A stretch of 64,000 bases of DNA from Epithemia pelagica (Eukaryota; Bacillariophyta; Bacillariophyceae; Surirellales; Surirellaceae): positions 1,364,001-1,428,000 of the forward strand of contig OX337230.1 in the NCBI GenBank assembly GCA_946965045.2. The letters are read 5' to 3'. The translations under genes and the position numbers were made by a program. Below, one piece after another: positions 17,622 through 27,790 of the stretch. Position 1 is the first letter of the stretch; each line of letters begins with the position of its first letter. A model generated the notes under the pieces. The model worked only from the letters and a program-made list of their open reading frames with translations. It ran no database searches and was not told where the DNA came from.

Positions 17622-17693
17622 GTGATCTTCGTATAGTGGTTAGTACCCCCGGTTGTGGTCCGGGAAACCTGGGTTCGATTCCCAGAGATCACA
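17622..17693 (+). tRNA. tRNA-His (anticodon GTG)
   Basis: 72 nt folding as a full cloverleaf: acceptor stem GTGATCT paired with AGATCAC, D arm with TAGTGGTTAGTA (A box), anticodon stem CCCGG/CCGGG with loop TTGTGGT (anticodon GTG), T arm CTGGG/CCCAG with TTCGATT (B box), and discriminator A. The base just before position 1 is G. A TTTT Pol III terminator lies at 17696-17699. Confidence 0.95.
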
Positions 17694-18047
17694 CGTTTTG
17701 CATTAACGGGACCAAAAGCAAAAGTTTGCAGGGACGTATTTGCCAGCAACTCTCCCAACCAAGTCCTGCCCCCGTTTGTGACCAAGCAAAAGAGAACAAG
17801 TGTCATGGGGATGCCTCTGTTGTCGACTTTTTCCTTCCATCACACAGTCGACAGATAATCTATCGTGAAGAACAGCACTTGCCATCAACGTTGTGGTGCC
17901 AATACGATCCTCAACCAAGTGACAGTGGTGCATTAGAGGGGCGACAGTGGCATCCGAAGTACATTCCAAGAAAGCTGCTACATTCATAGTTCGCAGGAGC
18001 ACGGAGACCTACCTATAGAGTATTGTGGACGCCGATCGATTTGAACC
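17694..18047. other. Intergenic between tRNA-His and ankyrin-repeat gene
   Basis: 354 bp. It contains the Pol III terminator and presumably the promoter of the following gene. No other element recognised. Confidence 0.5.
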
Positions 18048-21000
18048 ATGTCAACGACACCGGAGGGGAAGGAGTTGTATGACTGTGTTTTGGATGGTAA
18101 CTGGCATCGCGTCGCATCACGATGCAAATCGGCCTTGGAGGCTCGCGAAACAGAGACCAATGAGGACGGCGACGAGACTACCATCAAGAGTTATAGCTAC
18201 GTGGATCCAGATTCGGGGGATACTGCCTTGCATGTGGCCTGTCGCAATCGTCCTCCCGTCCGAGCCATGAAATCCTTGTTGGACTTGGTTCCGGAACTTA
18301 CCATGGTAGAAAATGTCAACACGGGAGAAATACCCTTGCACCTGGCCTGTCAACACAATGCCACGTTGGACGTGCTGCGACGATTGGTGGCCAATCATCC
18401 ACAATCTGCCTGTTTTCAAAGCAAAAGTCCACCCAAGAAAAAGAAAACCTCCAAGTTTGGTGGGGGACGTCGATTCGGAGCCGCCGCAAAATCCACATCA
18501 TCGTCGTCGGCGTCCGCCGATGTGGAACACCACAAGACACCCCTACGTTCCTTGTGGGATAGTCGTACGACGACAGATACCAACGCCAAGGAAAATTACA
18601 ATACGGTCTTTTGGCAAAAAGTGCAGGCTCTGCTCGAAGCCATTGCACGCTTTCGACAAGAAAGTGAGGGCGGCGGTGATGCAGGACAACAATCCGTTGA
18701 CGGAGGACAAGATGCGGACGAAAATGGAGGAGAAGGAGAAGCTAATACCTCTTCCTTGTTGTTGGTGCATGCGGCTGTATATGCCACCTTGAAAGATGCC
18801 CCTCCGGCCATTTTGGATTTTGCGCTTGATAAAATGTCACAACAGGTGCATCAGCGAGACGCGACTCAAAAGTTGCCCCTTCATGTGGCCATTGGACCAG
18901 CGCAGTGGACCGACGCCGTCGCATCCAAACAATTCAAGTTTTTGTCGCAGGAGCAACAAGTCATTTCCAAACTCTTGACCTTGTCGCCTCACGCAGCCAG
19001 TGTGTGCAATGAGGAGGGTCGATATCCCATGCACAGTGCTGTATATAATCAACATACCTGGCTTGGAGGTGTCAAGGAAGTGTTTGAAAACGCTCCAGAA
19101 GCTACCTATCAGGTGGATCCAGTGACGCATTTTTATCCCTTCCAACTGGCAGCGATTCCTGTACGAGAGCAAGCCGCTGTAGATTTGGATACCATTTTCT
19201 GTCTCTTGCGTGTTCAGCCGGACGTCTTTGGCGACCAACACAGAGTGTATGATTTCAGTTCTGTGTGGGAAAAGACCCAATCATTGACGCTTTCGGAAGC
19301 CGCTGCCGATGCGGTCGAGTCAGTTAAACAAACCATTGAGGTTCTGACCGAACAGGCGGGCCAGATTGAGAGCGATATTGCCGAGTCAACATCTTCTCCG
19401 AGCATTTCTCCCGAAACCGTACTTTGTCAGCGAAAGTTGCTTGAAATTCGTCGGCTCTTGAGCCGCATGCAGGAGAAATTGGAAATCCTTTCCGCTGATG
19501 GACAAAGACGCGCTGAAATGGCGGAATTGCGACGACAAGCCATGGACCAGATCACGCAGCGAGCGAAACTCGGTTTGAAAGAAACGCAAGGCGTGATGGA
19601 GGATCTTATCGGACCTGCATTTGCGGAATACCAAAACGCGTTGACTGGTAAGAAAGGGAAGCAACCTCTCAAGGGACTGGGGGTCACGGATGGGAATTCT
19701 ACAATTCATGAGGACGGCAGTGCTGGAGCGATAGATATTGAAGATACTGGAGAGGATCAATTACATGAGCAACAAGATCACCTGAACAAGCTTGAGAAAC
19801 AGCTTGCAGCATTCAAGAAACAACGCCGTCCGGTTGTTGTACACCTTCAAACACTGGAATCGTGGCTGGTGGATCGAGGAGCCCTCGATGAAATGAACAA
19901 GCTTGATGAAGCCATGAAGATAACACAAGAATATCTGGAATCGGCTGTCAGCAAACGAATGGCGGTCGTGCAAGCCATTCAAGAAGCCGTCGAAAAGGAG
20001 AAAGAGAAGAAAGCAAAGGCAGCACAGGATTTGGTGGCCAAGAAAATGGCAGCTGAACAAGAAAAGATTGCGAAAGAAGAGCAAGAAGCCTTAGCTAGAC
20101 AAGCCGTAGAGAAGCAAGAAAATGAGGAAAGAGCTTTAGCAGCGAAGCAAGCGGTAGCGAAGAAACTCGCAGCAGAGCGAGAAAAGAAAACCCGAGAAGA
20201 AAAGGAGGCCATGGAGAAGAGAGAAGCAGCAGCAAGAGCAAAAGAAGAGAAAGCAAAAGCAGTCAAGGAAGCGGCTAGAAGAAAGCTTGCTGAACAGCGA
20301 AAACTAGAAGAAGAGGCCAAACTACTTCAACAGTCACAACTTGATGCAGACATCACAGATGACGGAATAGTAACCAACTCTCTGGACGACGATGCAACGG
20401 AGGTTGCTGAGACATCTCAAGAAAATAATGAAACTGCATCATGTTCTTTGAATTCCAGCACGGAGACCCCAGAGAGCCAATTGGACCCAGCTGAAATCGT
20501 GGGGTCGAAAAGTGATTTTCAGCCATCTGTGGAATTTGAAGACCAAGCCAATCTCTCGCATCTTCGTAAACTCAGTGACGAGGGAGCAACCGATAACGAT
20601 ATTGATTCCATTCAAGGGAAAACTCCACAGAGCTTTGAGGCCCTTGAACCTGAAATAGAATCCCAGGAAGAATCTGATCTAAAGATACCCGAGGCAAATA
20701 CGATCGAAGGTGAAAAACTCCTGCAATCTGCACAAACAGATGCATCGTCCGAAGAATCGACTCAAGGGAATTTTGAAGAACAACCAGAAGCTCTAGAAAA
20801 TCCGAATGTTGCGCAAGTGAGTACAGATGATCCTGTTTCTAATCAACTTGGGGACACAGCCGAGATGTCCGATGAACCTCTATGGGAGACTTCGTCTACT
20901 GTGGGAGTAGAAAACGCTTCCACCGGCCAAGAAGATGCTGAAGAAAATGCTGCAGAAAACATCGAGGAGCAAGTTGAAGGGAAAACTCAGGATGCCGACG

Positions 21001-24000
21001 ATGAAGAAGAACGAGAAGCTCTAGAAAATCCGAATGTTGGGCAAGCAAGTACAGATGATCCTGTTTCTAATCAACTTGGGGACACAGCCGAGATGTCGAA
21101 TGAACCTCTATGGGAGACTTCGTCTACTGTGGGAGTAGAAAACGCTTCCACCGACCAAGAAGATGATCAAGACAATGCTGCAGAAAACATCGAGGAGCAA
21201 GTTGAAGGAAAAACTCAGGATGCCGACGATGAAGAAGAACCAGAAGCTCTAGAAAATCCGAATGTTGGGCAAGTAAACACAGATGATCCTGTTTCTAATC
21301 AGCTTGTGGACACAGCCGATATGTCCGATGAACCTCTATGGGAGACTTCGTCTACTGTGGGAGTAGAAAACGCTTCCACCGGCCAAGAAGATGCTCAAGA
21401 AAATGTTCAAGAAAACATCGAGGAGCAAGTTGAAGGGAAAACTCAGAATGCCGACGATGAAGAAGAACGAGAAGCTCTAGAAAATCCGAATGTTGGGCAA
21501 GTAAACACAGATGATCCTGTTTCCAATCAACTTGGGGACACAGCCGAGATGTCGAATGAGCCTCTATGGGAGACTTCGTCTACTGTGGGAGTAGAAAACG
21601 CTTCCACCGACCAAGAAGATGATCAAGACAATGCTGTAGAAAACATCGAGGAGCAAGTTGAAGGAAAAACTCAGAATGCCGACGATGAAGAAGAACCAGA
21701 AGCTTTGGACAATCAGAATGGGGAGCAAGAGGCATCTGTTTCGAATCATCTACAACAGACAGTAAATCAATCCTTTGAACCTCTAGGGGACACGTCATCC
21801 ACCTTCGGAGCAGAAGACGCTACAACACAGGAGGAAGATGATCAAGACCATGGTGTCGGAGATGCCGAGGAGCAATTTGAAGGAAATGCTCAAGAAAATG
21901 TTCTTGTGGACGACGAGGGAAAACTAGAAACTCTGTTCCATGAGCAGGAGGCGTTGGTTTCGAATCATCTACAACAGACAGCAAATGAATCCATTGAACC
22001 TCTAGGGAACACACCAACGAATTTGGGAGAAGAATATGCTTCAAGTCAGGAGGAAGACGATCAAGACCACGATCAAGGCCATTCCGTCGGAGACACAGAG
22101 GAACAATTGCTAGAAACAGCGAAAGGCAATGTTGTTGCAGAAGATGAACAAGAGCCAGAACCTCTGGTTAGTCAGAATGTGGAGGAAGGAAGTATGAAGC
22201 ACCCCGTTTCCAATCAACTTGATGAGACAACTGATGAATCCAATGAACATCCATCGGGGACTTCATGTACTGTCGGAGTAGAAGATGCTTCCACGTTCCC
22301 GGAACATGATCATGACCATGCCGGGGTAGACACCGAGGAGCAGTTGCAAGAGACTGCTCAAGGGAATTTTTTTGTCGACGAGGAAGAAAAACAAGAAGCC
22401 CTTGGAAATTCGAATGTGGATCAATCCAATATAGAGGAATGTTTTTCCAAGCAACTAGAGGACACAATCGATGAATCAAAGGAACCTCAACGGGACACTT
22501 CATCCGCAGTCGCAGAAAACGATGCTTCCATGAAACAGCAACATGATCAAGAACATCCAATCGGAGATACAGAGGAGCAAGAGCAACAAACGGCTCAAGG
22601 AAATGCCATTGCAGACAGCGAAGAAGAACCGGAACCTCTTAATGATCCAAATGTGGAACAACCAAGTGCAAAAGAATTTGTTTCCAATCAACGTGATGAG
22701 ACAACCAATGAATCGAATGAGCCGGTAAGGGAGACTCCATCCACCTTCGGAGCAGAAGACCACGCTTTTGGAGACTTAAAGGAGCCGTTTGGAGAAATCG
22801 CTCAAGAAACTGTTGTTGTGAACGATGAAGAAGAAACTGAAGCTATTGCAAATCCGAATTTTGATCAATCCAATACAGACTCTGTCTCGAATCAACCAGA
22901 GGGGAAATCCGATGAATTGAATGGACCTCTACGGGACACGAAAGTCGACGAAACAAGTAATCAAATGGAGGAACATGCTTTCGAAAATTCATCCAAGAGC
23001 ACCAATCCAGTAGGCGATGACGATGACTGTCCAGATGATGAATTTGAAGTTAACAATTCGTCGAGACCAGAGTATGAGGAGTCTGTCCAATCAGAGGAAC
23101 CAGACTATTCTCTCGCCAAGCAAGTTAAAGAACAAGTCGCCGAAGTGGAGGACGTCACGTTACTGAATATGGAGCATTCTGAAAGTAAGAAGGCTTCAGT
23201 CCTTGAGTCTAGCAAAACCATAGCTGACGGTGGTGAAGATGGGTGTCATATTAAGGAACTTGAACCTTTAGTAATGGCCATATCTGAATCAGTATCAAGT
23301 GCGAAGCCTGAAGACCATTCAAGCACCGCTCAAAGTCAAGAAGAGGACGGAGACGGGATTGGCAATGAAGAGACTACGGGAGAAGGTGCAGAATCTGATA
23401 CCGACTATAGTGAGGATAACAGTGAGGATAAGGATAACGAGAGTGGGCGCAAAGAAGGTGAAGGAGGACCCGATGACGATTCTGACGAGTCACTTGACTC
23501 CAACGAGGAACAGGAGGAATTTGCGTTATTGAAGCAAGAATGGGGAGAAGAAGGGGACATTGTTGAACAGAGCGAAAACAGTGAGGAAGAAGAGCCAACA
23601 CGACATTTCAGAGTTGGTGAACCAGTCAATACATATGGAAAAGAAAATGAAATGAATTGGTCACAAAATGTTAATCCATGGTCTAAAGACTCAGATGAGG
23701 ACCACGGTTTAACACGAGGCGAACAAGGAAAAGAAAATGAAATGAATATGTCACAAAATGTAAAGAATCCATGGTCTAAAGACCCCAAAGAGGACCACGG
23801 TTTAGAACGAAGCGAACAAGGAAAAGAAAATGAACTGAATTTGTCGCAAAGTGTAAAAAATCCATGGTCTGAAGACCAAGTAGAGGACCACAGCCTAAAA
23901 CGAAGCGAACAAGGAAAAGAAAATGAACTGAATTTGTCACAAAATGTAAAGAATCCATGGTCGAACGACCCGGAAGACGACAACGGCCTAAACCAAAGCG

Positions 24001-24509
24001 AACAGACTGACGACTCAGTGAGCAGTCCTAGTCAAAACGATAGTAATGGGACAAATGAACATTCGGATTCGCGAGGGTTCGTCTCCAAACAAGACTTTTC
24101 GGAAAATCTTGTCATACCGAAGGATCCATGGGCATCCGACTGGGTTGAGGAGGATGAAAAGCTTCAACAAACGATCCAAGACATGAAACAAATGGATGAC
24201 GAAAGCACTCAACTCGACGATGAAGACCAGGAGGATATTCGTACCTTCCATGCACCAGAGGAGTTCGATGGAGCCGCATACTTGCAATGGTTGGAAGATG
24301 GATGGGAAGACCAAGTAGATCAAGACGACGATGAAAGAGTTTTCAGTATGCACAAGCTCCCGGACCATGGCAATATTGCAATAGGCATCTCCGATTCAAG
24401 AAACGATAAGGGGGGCAAGTCTCAAAGATCGTTCCTGGATTTCAACAGCTTTTTCTCATCGTCGACGAGAAAATGGGGAGCAGGATTGAAGCATGGACCC
24501 GATTCCTAG
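18048..24509 (+). CDS. Giant ankyrin / coiled-coil / acidic repeat protein
   Basis: 2153 codons, single exon, ATG at 18048. Ankyrin-type repeats occupy about residues 55-140 (GDTALHVACRN, GEIPLHLACQHN) and 270-390 (QKLPLHVAIG, GRYPMHSAVYN). A long Lys/Glu/Ala coiled coil runs at about 420-770 (KEEKAKAVKEAARRKLAEQ). From about 910 the chain is very acidic and repetitive: four near-identical 76-residue repeats, then several decayed ones, then four 31-residue GKENE...NPWS repeats at about 1864-1985. The C-terminus holds a related DPWASDWVEEDE and a DFNSFFSSSTRKWG end. There is no catalytic domain or membrane segment. It is probably a scaffold or cytoskeleton- or membrane-associated adaptor. Similar ankyrin plus coiled-coil genes are common in diatoms; the acidic repeat tail is distinctive. 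Confidence 0.85.
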   Translation: MSTTPEGKELYDCVLDGNWHRVASRCKSALEARETETNEDGDETTIKSYSYVDPDSGDTALHVACRNRPPVRAMKSLLDLVPELTMVENVNTGEIPLHLACQHNATLDVLRRLVANHPQSACFQSKSPPKKKKTSKFGGGRRFGAAAKSTSSSSASADVEHHKTPLRSLWDSRTTTDTNAKENYNTVFWQKVQALLEAIARFRQESEGGGDAGQQSVDGGQDADENGGEGEANTSSLLLVHAAVYATLKDAPPAILDFALDKMSQQVHQRDATQKLPLHVAIGPAQWTDAVASKQFKFLSQEQQVISKLLTLSPHAASVCNEEGRYPMHSAVYNQHTWLGGVKEVFENAPEATYQVDPVTHFYPFQLAAIPVREQAAVDLDTIFCLLRVQPDVFGDQHRVYDFSSVWEKTQSLTLSEAAADAVESVKQTIEVLTEQAGQIESDIAESTSSPSISPETVLCQRKLLEIRRLLSRMQEKLEILSADGQRRAEMAELRRQAMDQITQRAKLGLKETQGVMEDLIGPAFAEYQNALTGKKGKQPLKGLGVTDGNSTIHEDGSAGAIDIEDTGEDQLHEQQDHLNKLEKQLAAFKKQRRPVVVHLQTLESWLVDRGALDEMNKLDEAMKITQEYLESAVSKRMAVVQAIQEAVEKEKEKKAKAAQDLVAKKMAAEQEKIAKEEQEALARQAVEKQENEERALAAKQAVAKKLAAEREKKTREEKEAMEKREAAARAKEEKAKAVKEAARRKLAEQRKLEEEAKLLQQSQLDADITDDGIVTNSLDDDATEVAETSQENNETASCSLNSSTETPESQLDPAEIVGSKSDFQPSVEFEDQANLSHLRKLSDEGATDNDIDSIQGKTPQSFEALEPEIESQEESDLKIPEANTIEGEKLLQSAQTDASSEESTQGNFEEQPEALENPNVAQVSTDDPVSNQLGDTAEMSDEPLWETSSTVGVENASTGQEDAEENAAENIEEQVEGKTQDADDEEEREALENPNVGQASTDDPVSNQLGDTAEMSNEPLWETSSTVGVENASTDQEDDQDNAAENIEEQVEGKTQDADDEEEPEALENPNVGQVNTDDPVSNQLVDTADMSDEPLWETSSTVGVENASTGQEDAQENVQENIEEQVEGKTQNADDEEEREALENPNVGQVNTDDPVSNQLGDTAEMSNEPLWETSSTVGVENASTDQEDDQDNAVENIEEQVEGKTQNADDEEEPEALDNQNGEQEASVSNHLQQTVNQSFEPLGDTSSTFGAEDATTQEEDDQDHGVGDAEEQFEGNAQENVLVDDEGKLETLFHEQEALVSNHLQQTANESIEPLGNTPTNLGEEYASSQEEDDQDHDQGHSVGDTEEQLLETAKGNVVAEDEQEPEPLVSQNVEEGSMKHPVSNQLDETTDESNEHPSGTSCTVGVEDASTFPEHDHDHAGVDTEEQLQETAQGNFFVDEEEKQEALGNSNVDQSNIEECFSKQLEDTIDESKEPQRDTSSAVAENDASMKQQHDQEHPIGDTEEQEQQTAQGNAIADSEEEPEPLNDPNVEQPSAKEFVSNQRDETTNESNEPVRETPSTFGAEDHAFGDLKEPFGEIAQETVVVNDEEETEAIANPNFDQSNTDSVSNQPEGKSDELNGPLRDTKVDETSNQMEEHAFENSSKSTNPVGDDDDCPDDEFEVNNSSRPEYEESVQSEEPDYSLAKQVKEQVAEVEDVTLLNMEHSESKKASVLESSKTIADGGEDGCHIKELEPLVMAISESVSSAKPEDHSSTAQSQEEDGDGIGNEETTGEGAESDTDYSEDNSEDKDNESGRKEGEGGPDDDSDESLDSNEEQEEFALLKQEWGEEGDIVEQSENSEEEEPTRHFRVGEPVNTYGKENEMNWSQNVNPWSKDSDEDHGLTRGEQGKENEMNMSQNVKNPWSKDPKEDHGLERSEQGKENELNLSQSVKNPWSEDQVEDHSLKRSEQGKENELNLSQNVKNPWSNDPEDDNGLNQSEQTDDSVSSPSQNDSNGTNEHSDSRGFVSKQDFSENLVIPKDPWASDWVEEDEKLQQTIQDMKQMDDESTQLDDEDQEDIRTFHAPEEFDGAAYLQWLEDGWEDQVDQDDDERVFSMHKLPDHGNIAIGISDSRNDKGGKSQRSFLDFNSFFSSSTRKWGAGLKHGPDS
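20787..21698 (+). repeat. Four tandem 228-bp coding repeats
   Basis: Units begin at 20787, 21015, 21243 and 21471, an exact 228-bp (76-codon) period, each starting EALENPNV and ending GKTQ(D/N)ADDEEE. Units 1 and 3 share DMSDEP/AMSDEP and GQEDA, while units 2 and 4 share MSNEP and DQEDDQDNA. The alternation suggests a two-unit (456-bp) duplication of a dimer. Diverged copies continue to about 22960. Confidence 0.93.
23638..24003 (+). repeat. Four tandem ~93-bp coding repeats (GKENE...NPWS)
   Basis: Four units of 30-31 codons: GKENE(M/L)N(W/M/L)SQ, then (K)NPWS and an acidic-His-Gly-Leu stretch ending in EQ. The NPWS core is conserved and reappears as DPWASDW about 45 residues later, suggesting a repeated short linear binding motif. 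Confidence 0.88.
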
Positions 24510-25162
24510 GGAAGGATATAAGCATTTTAACTAGAGCTTTACTTCACACATCGACACATTTATGCAACGAACATCACCAAGCAGACTCGTAAGTCTAAAA
24601 CAATGGTTCTCTCGTAGGACCCACAGACTGGTGTATTTAGATGGATCCATTTTACTCAAATCTGGTGCATTGACCCTTCATGATTTGCGTTGTTGCTGAA
24701 ATCATACCCTGGTTGAGGATCCGTTCCCAGAAAACTCACTTCATATATTGAGACATGAATGTTACAAAACAGACAAGGAAGTGGTAACTACCAGCTTTCT
24801 CTTTGTACATCTCGAAGGTCCATATGGTTTAGGTTTAGCCCTTGGCCACCGATACAAAAGATGACGAAGAAATCCTCCGGCGAACGCTACCACATCATAG
24901 TGTTGGCGAGTGCAGGTACCACGTACAACGAAGTACCTGGGACACCTGTGAAAAATGTTACCACTGGCCCGTTGCACGTGTAGTCCAATAAGTAATAAGA
25001 ACTCTACTTCAAATGATCGCTAAATACAAAGCGGGCCATGAAACGTAGAAAATTACTAATTCATGGCTCTGATAGTAATTGTAGTCTTAACGGTTGAATG
25101 GACATATTAACGGCTAGACAATAATAAAGACTGTTGAAATTCGTTTTCGCACATTTTACTTA
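24510..25162. other. Intergenic
   Basis: 653 bp with no supported gene. Short frames around 24760-24980 lack any recognisable feature. Confidence 0.5.
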
Positions 25163-25400
25163 GGATGTTTCGAGTCGTGTTCCCAGTTGTTTCCGTTGTT
25201 TCCGTTGTTTCCAGTCGTGTTTCCAGTTGTTTCCGTTGTTTCCAGTTGTTTCCAGTTGTTTCCAGTTGTTTCCAGTCGTGTGCCCGTTGTTTCCACGTTG
25301 TTTCCGATGTTTCCAGTCGTGTGCCCGTTGTTTCCACGTTGTTTCCATTGTTTCCAGTCGTGTGCCCGTTGTTTCCACGTTCTTTCCATTGTTTCCAATC
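25163..25400 (+). repeat. GTTTCC-rich minisatellite, left array
   Basis: Tandem degenerate units built on GTTTCCAGT / GTTTCCGTT, with a longer repeat GTCGTGTGCCCGTTGTTTCC occurring three times. The same motif, in the same orientation, forms a second array at 29870-30085, so the pair flanks the four-gene unit as direct repeats. Confidence 0.9.
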
Positions 25401-25466
25401 GCCGTTCGCTTTTCCTTCGCCTCCACGATGTCATGTCGCCCAGATTTGCGATCATTGCTAACACCG

Positions 25467-25556
25467 CCATCGCTTGCACCTCCATCGCTTGCACCTCCAT
25501 CGCTTGCACCTCCATCGCTTGCAACTCCATCGCTTGCAACTCCATCGCTCGCACCA
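25467..25556 (+). repeat. 15-bp minisatellite, about six copies
   Basis: Tandem CCATCGCTTGCACCT units, the later ones with CAACT or CGCACCA variants. It lies between the GTTTCC array and the first gene of the block. Open in several frames but not evidently coding. Confidence 0.9.
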
Positions 25557-25759
25557 ACATCGCCATCTGGTGAGAACTGTTTGCTGTCCCCTGGATGAAT
25601 CGTTGTGCTCACAAATGGTAAGTTGCTTGTTTGATTGCTGCTTCGTATCTTGTGCTCGTTCGTCATTCTCACAATGCTTCTTTGTATTTTTATAGCAATA
25701 ATCAAACATACTGTCGTGCTGACCCTACCGACCCCCAAAACAACAACAACAACATCAAA

Positions 25760-26203
25760 ATGCCAGCGCCAGCAGAACAACCACCGACCAAGGGAGCAGC
25801 AATCAAGTTCGTGGGAGGCACCTATCAGGGCCTCTATGGATGGCTAAATCGAGACAGGCAGTGCAGCACATGCTTTGTCTACGTGATTGTAGCCTTAAAG
25901 GCTGGAAAAGAGAAGTGCACAAAGGTCAAGCACGAAAACTACGTGCTGAGGACCGCAATTCGCAACCCAACAAACTACGAAGAGGCTGCAGTTCAGCAGC
26001 ATGCTGACATTGATGCCATGCTGCGGCGTTTGGCAAAGTCCCTCGCAGAGTGTGAAGAAATTCTGCCAGAGGGTGACAGTGGCAAACGAATTTCCAACAT
26101 CTTTCTCGAATACCTGCAACAGGCAGTTGCGACTCAGGCATCCAAGCCAGTCGAAAAACAGCGCTGGCGTCGAGTTCGCTTTCGTCGCAACAACAACAAC
26201 TAG
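25760..26203 (+). CDS. Small KOW-like basic protein of the four-gene element
   Basis: 147 aa from the ATG at 25760, which follows an AACAACAACATCAAA leader; longer upstream starts are less likely. Residues about 12-50 (IKFVGGTYQGLYGWLN followed by a YVIVALKAGKEKCTKVKHENYVL strand pattern) resemble a KOW motif, a small beta-barrel segment that binds RNA or protein in transcription elongation factors and ribosomal proteins. The middle is helical with LRRLAKSLAECEEILP. The tail is strongly basic and ends RRVRFRRNNNN. It is convergent with the 471-aa gene. Its role in the element is unknown; a nucleic-acid-binding accessory factor is plausible. Confidence 0.7.
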   Translation: MPAPAEQPPTKGAAIKFVGGTYQGLYGWLNRDRQCSTCFVYVIVALKAGKEKCTKVKHENYVLRTAIRNPTNYEEAAVQQHADIDAMLRRLAKSLAECEEILPEGDSGKRISNIFLEYLQQAVATQASKPVEKQRWRRVRFRRNNNN

Positions 26204-26374
26204 TAGTCGACAGTAATCTATAGAGAATGATGTGTTATATGAGAAACACTCTGTATTGGTTTGTTTTCGTACTACTAATTAGGTTTAAACTACTCGTCAT
26301 GTATCACTAAGAACTACTCGTCATGTATGGAAATCTCTTCATGCATCAGGAATTTGTTGTTGTTGTTGTAAAAG

Positions 26375-27790
26375 TTAGTCATCTCCGTCATCAAACATGT
26401 TCTTGGCGTCGTCTTCACGCTTCTTCTGCTGGCCAATCTTAGTGCCTCCACGAACTGCAATGCGCCAATACACAGTCATGCCCAAAAATTTCTGGCCGAA
26501 CTTGTTGTCGGCATCATCTTTCTTAAGCGTAAGCGGGTTGTTCTTGATCGGAACAACCCCTTCCTCTCGCGAAAAGATCTGGTTGTCAAGCTCGATAGTC
26601 GGACCGAATGCTAGGATGTAATAGCCCCAAAACCTCTTCTGAGCATCTTCTTCGTCAATCGCGACACTGGTTGCCAAATGGGCTTTCATGGTCGCGGGGC
26701 AGTCGATCTTATTCTTCCCGCTGTGGTAGCGTTGGGTGTTTCGCAACCAAAAATCTTGAGCTGGTCCCTTAATCAAAATTATGCGATCCTTCCACTCAGG
26801 ACCCAATCCGAACTGCTCATGATCCGGGATCGTTGCCTCCCATAAGTAGAAATCAGGACCGGCGACGGCCCGACGGACATGGAATCCATTCCGCGAGAAG
26901 ATATCATCTTGAGTGATTCCTTCCACAAACTGGATGTCGAAATCGCGGTTGCGTTCAGGCAGACCACTCACAATCACAACCCACGGACGCTTCACCGTAC
27001 CATCCTGTTCTGCCAAGAGCGAAAGGGGGTAGCCAAAGGCGGGGAGATTCTGGACACGATGAGGAGGATGGAATGCACGAGCCATACGAGGCATGGGAAC
27101 CATGGGAGAAACTCGGCCGAAGACGTGTTGCCCATGAACGGGCGGATCATGGGCAACCTGAGGAGGGCTCGCAAACATTGCAGCCGCAGCCGCAGCCGCA
27201 GGAGGTAAGTCACCACGAGTGTGTCCACCATCTCCTCGTCCATATCTCACGCCGCGACTTGGAGTCCTCTTCTTTTCAGTGTGCGAAGGGGTGCCATAGT
27301 AGGGGATAGCAGCTGGTGGCTTTCGGTCGTCATCGTCGTCGTCGTCGTCGTCGCCGTTGTGAAAAGACGCCGCATCTTGGTCTTCATTGTAAGGGTCACC
27401 ATGGATTGGGGGGAAGGTCGAGTCATCATCGGCCTGAGAGCGGTCGTCGGATCCGCTTCCGTTGCGCGTCTTCACCATTTTCCTCTGTTGGTAATCTTGG
27501 AGCTCTTTTCTTGTCTTGCGGCTGAGTTGGATATCGAGGCGCTCAAGGTACCTCACGTAGCAATCAACTGTTTTCCGCTTGAGCTTCGACCAGCGCAATT
27601 GCACTTTCCTGCGTAGCTTCGTTCCTTCGAAGCCGTAGTCCGCAGGGTTGTTGTTACACAAACCCAAGAGATCGAAGGATGATCTCGGCTGGTCGGATTC
27701 CTCGAAGTCGGTGATAAGGCACTTGGTTGTTTCCAAATCCAACGAGAGGGGCTCTTTTGTTTCGACTTGTGGAGCTTCCTCTTCTGCCAT
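26375..27790 (-). CDS. 471-aa unknown protein of the four-gene element
   Basis: Start chosen at the ATG at 27790 (MAEEEAPQ). Residues 1-110 are helical and basic (LRRKVQLRWSKLKRKTVDCYVRYLERLD), possibly DNA- or RNA-binding. Residues 110-245 are low-complexity: an Asp run, and Pro- and Ala-rich segments. Residues 260-460 form a compact-looking domain with PWVVIVSGLPERN, LWEATIPDHEQFGLGPEW, KDRIILIKGPAQDFWLRN and FWGYYILAFGPTIELDNQIF. No catalytic signature is recognised. The basic N-terminus plus C-terminal globular region could be a capsid-like, targeting or DNA-binding subunit. It is convergent with the KOW-like gene and divergent from the transposase across about 380 bp. Confidence 0.65.
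   Translation of the reverse strand: MAEEEAPQVETKEPLSLDLETTKCLITDFEESDQPRSSFDLLGLCNNNPADYGFEGTKLRRKVQLRWSKLKRKTVDCYVRYLERLDIQLSRKTRKELQDYQQRKMVKTRNGSGSDDRSQADDDSTFPPIHGDPYNEDQDAASFHNGDDDDDDDDDRKPPAAIPYYGTPSHTEKKRTPSRGVRYGRGDGGHTRGDLPPAAAAAAAMFASPPQVAHDPPVHGQHVFGRVSPMVPMPRMARAFHPPHRVQNLPAFGYPLSLLAEQDGTVKRPWVVIVSGLPERNRDFDIQFVEGITQDDIFSRNGFHVRRAVAGPDFYLWEATIPDHEQFGLGPEWKDRIILIKGPAQDFWLRNTQRYHSGKNKIDCPATMKAHLATSVAIDEEDAQKRFWGYYILAFGPTIELDNQIFSREEGVVPIKNNPLTLKKDDADNKFGQKFLGMTVYWRIAVRGGTKIGQQKKREDDAKNMFDDGDD

Noticed and set aside
23405-23983. 192-codon minus-strand frame with Ser/Phe-rich repeats
   Set aside because: It is the antisense shadow of the GKENE/NPWS repeats in the ankyrin protein gene.
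25163-25400. Possible CRISPR-like spaced repeat (GTTTCC with variable spacers)
   Set aside because: The units are short, degenerate and irregularly spaced, the genome is eukaryotic, and no cas genes are present; it is a minisatellite.
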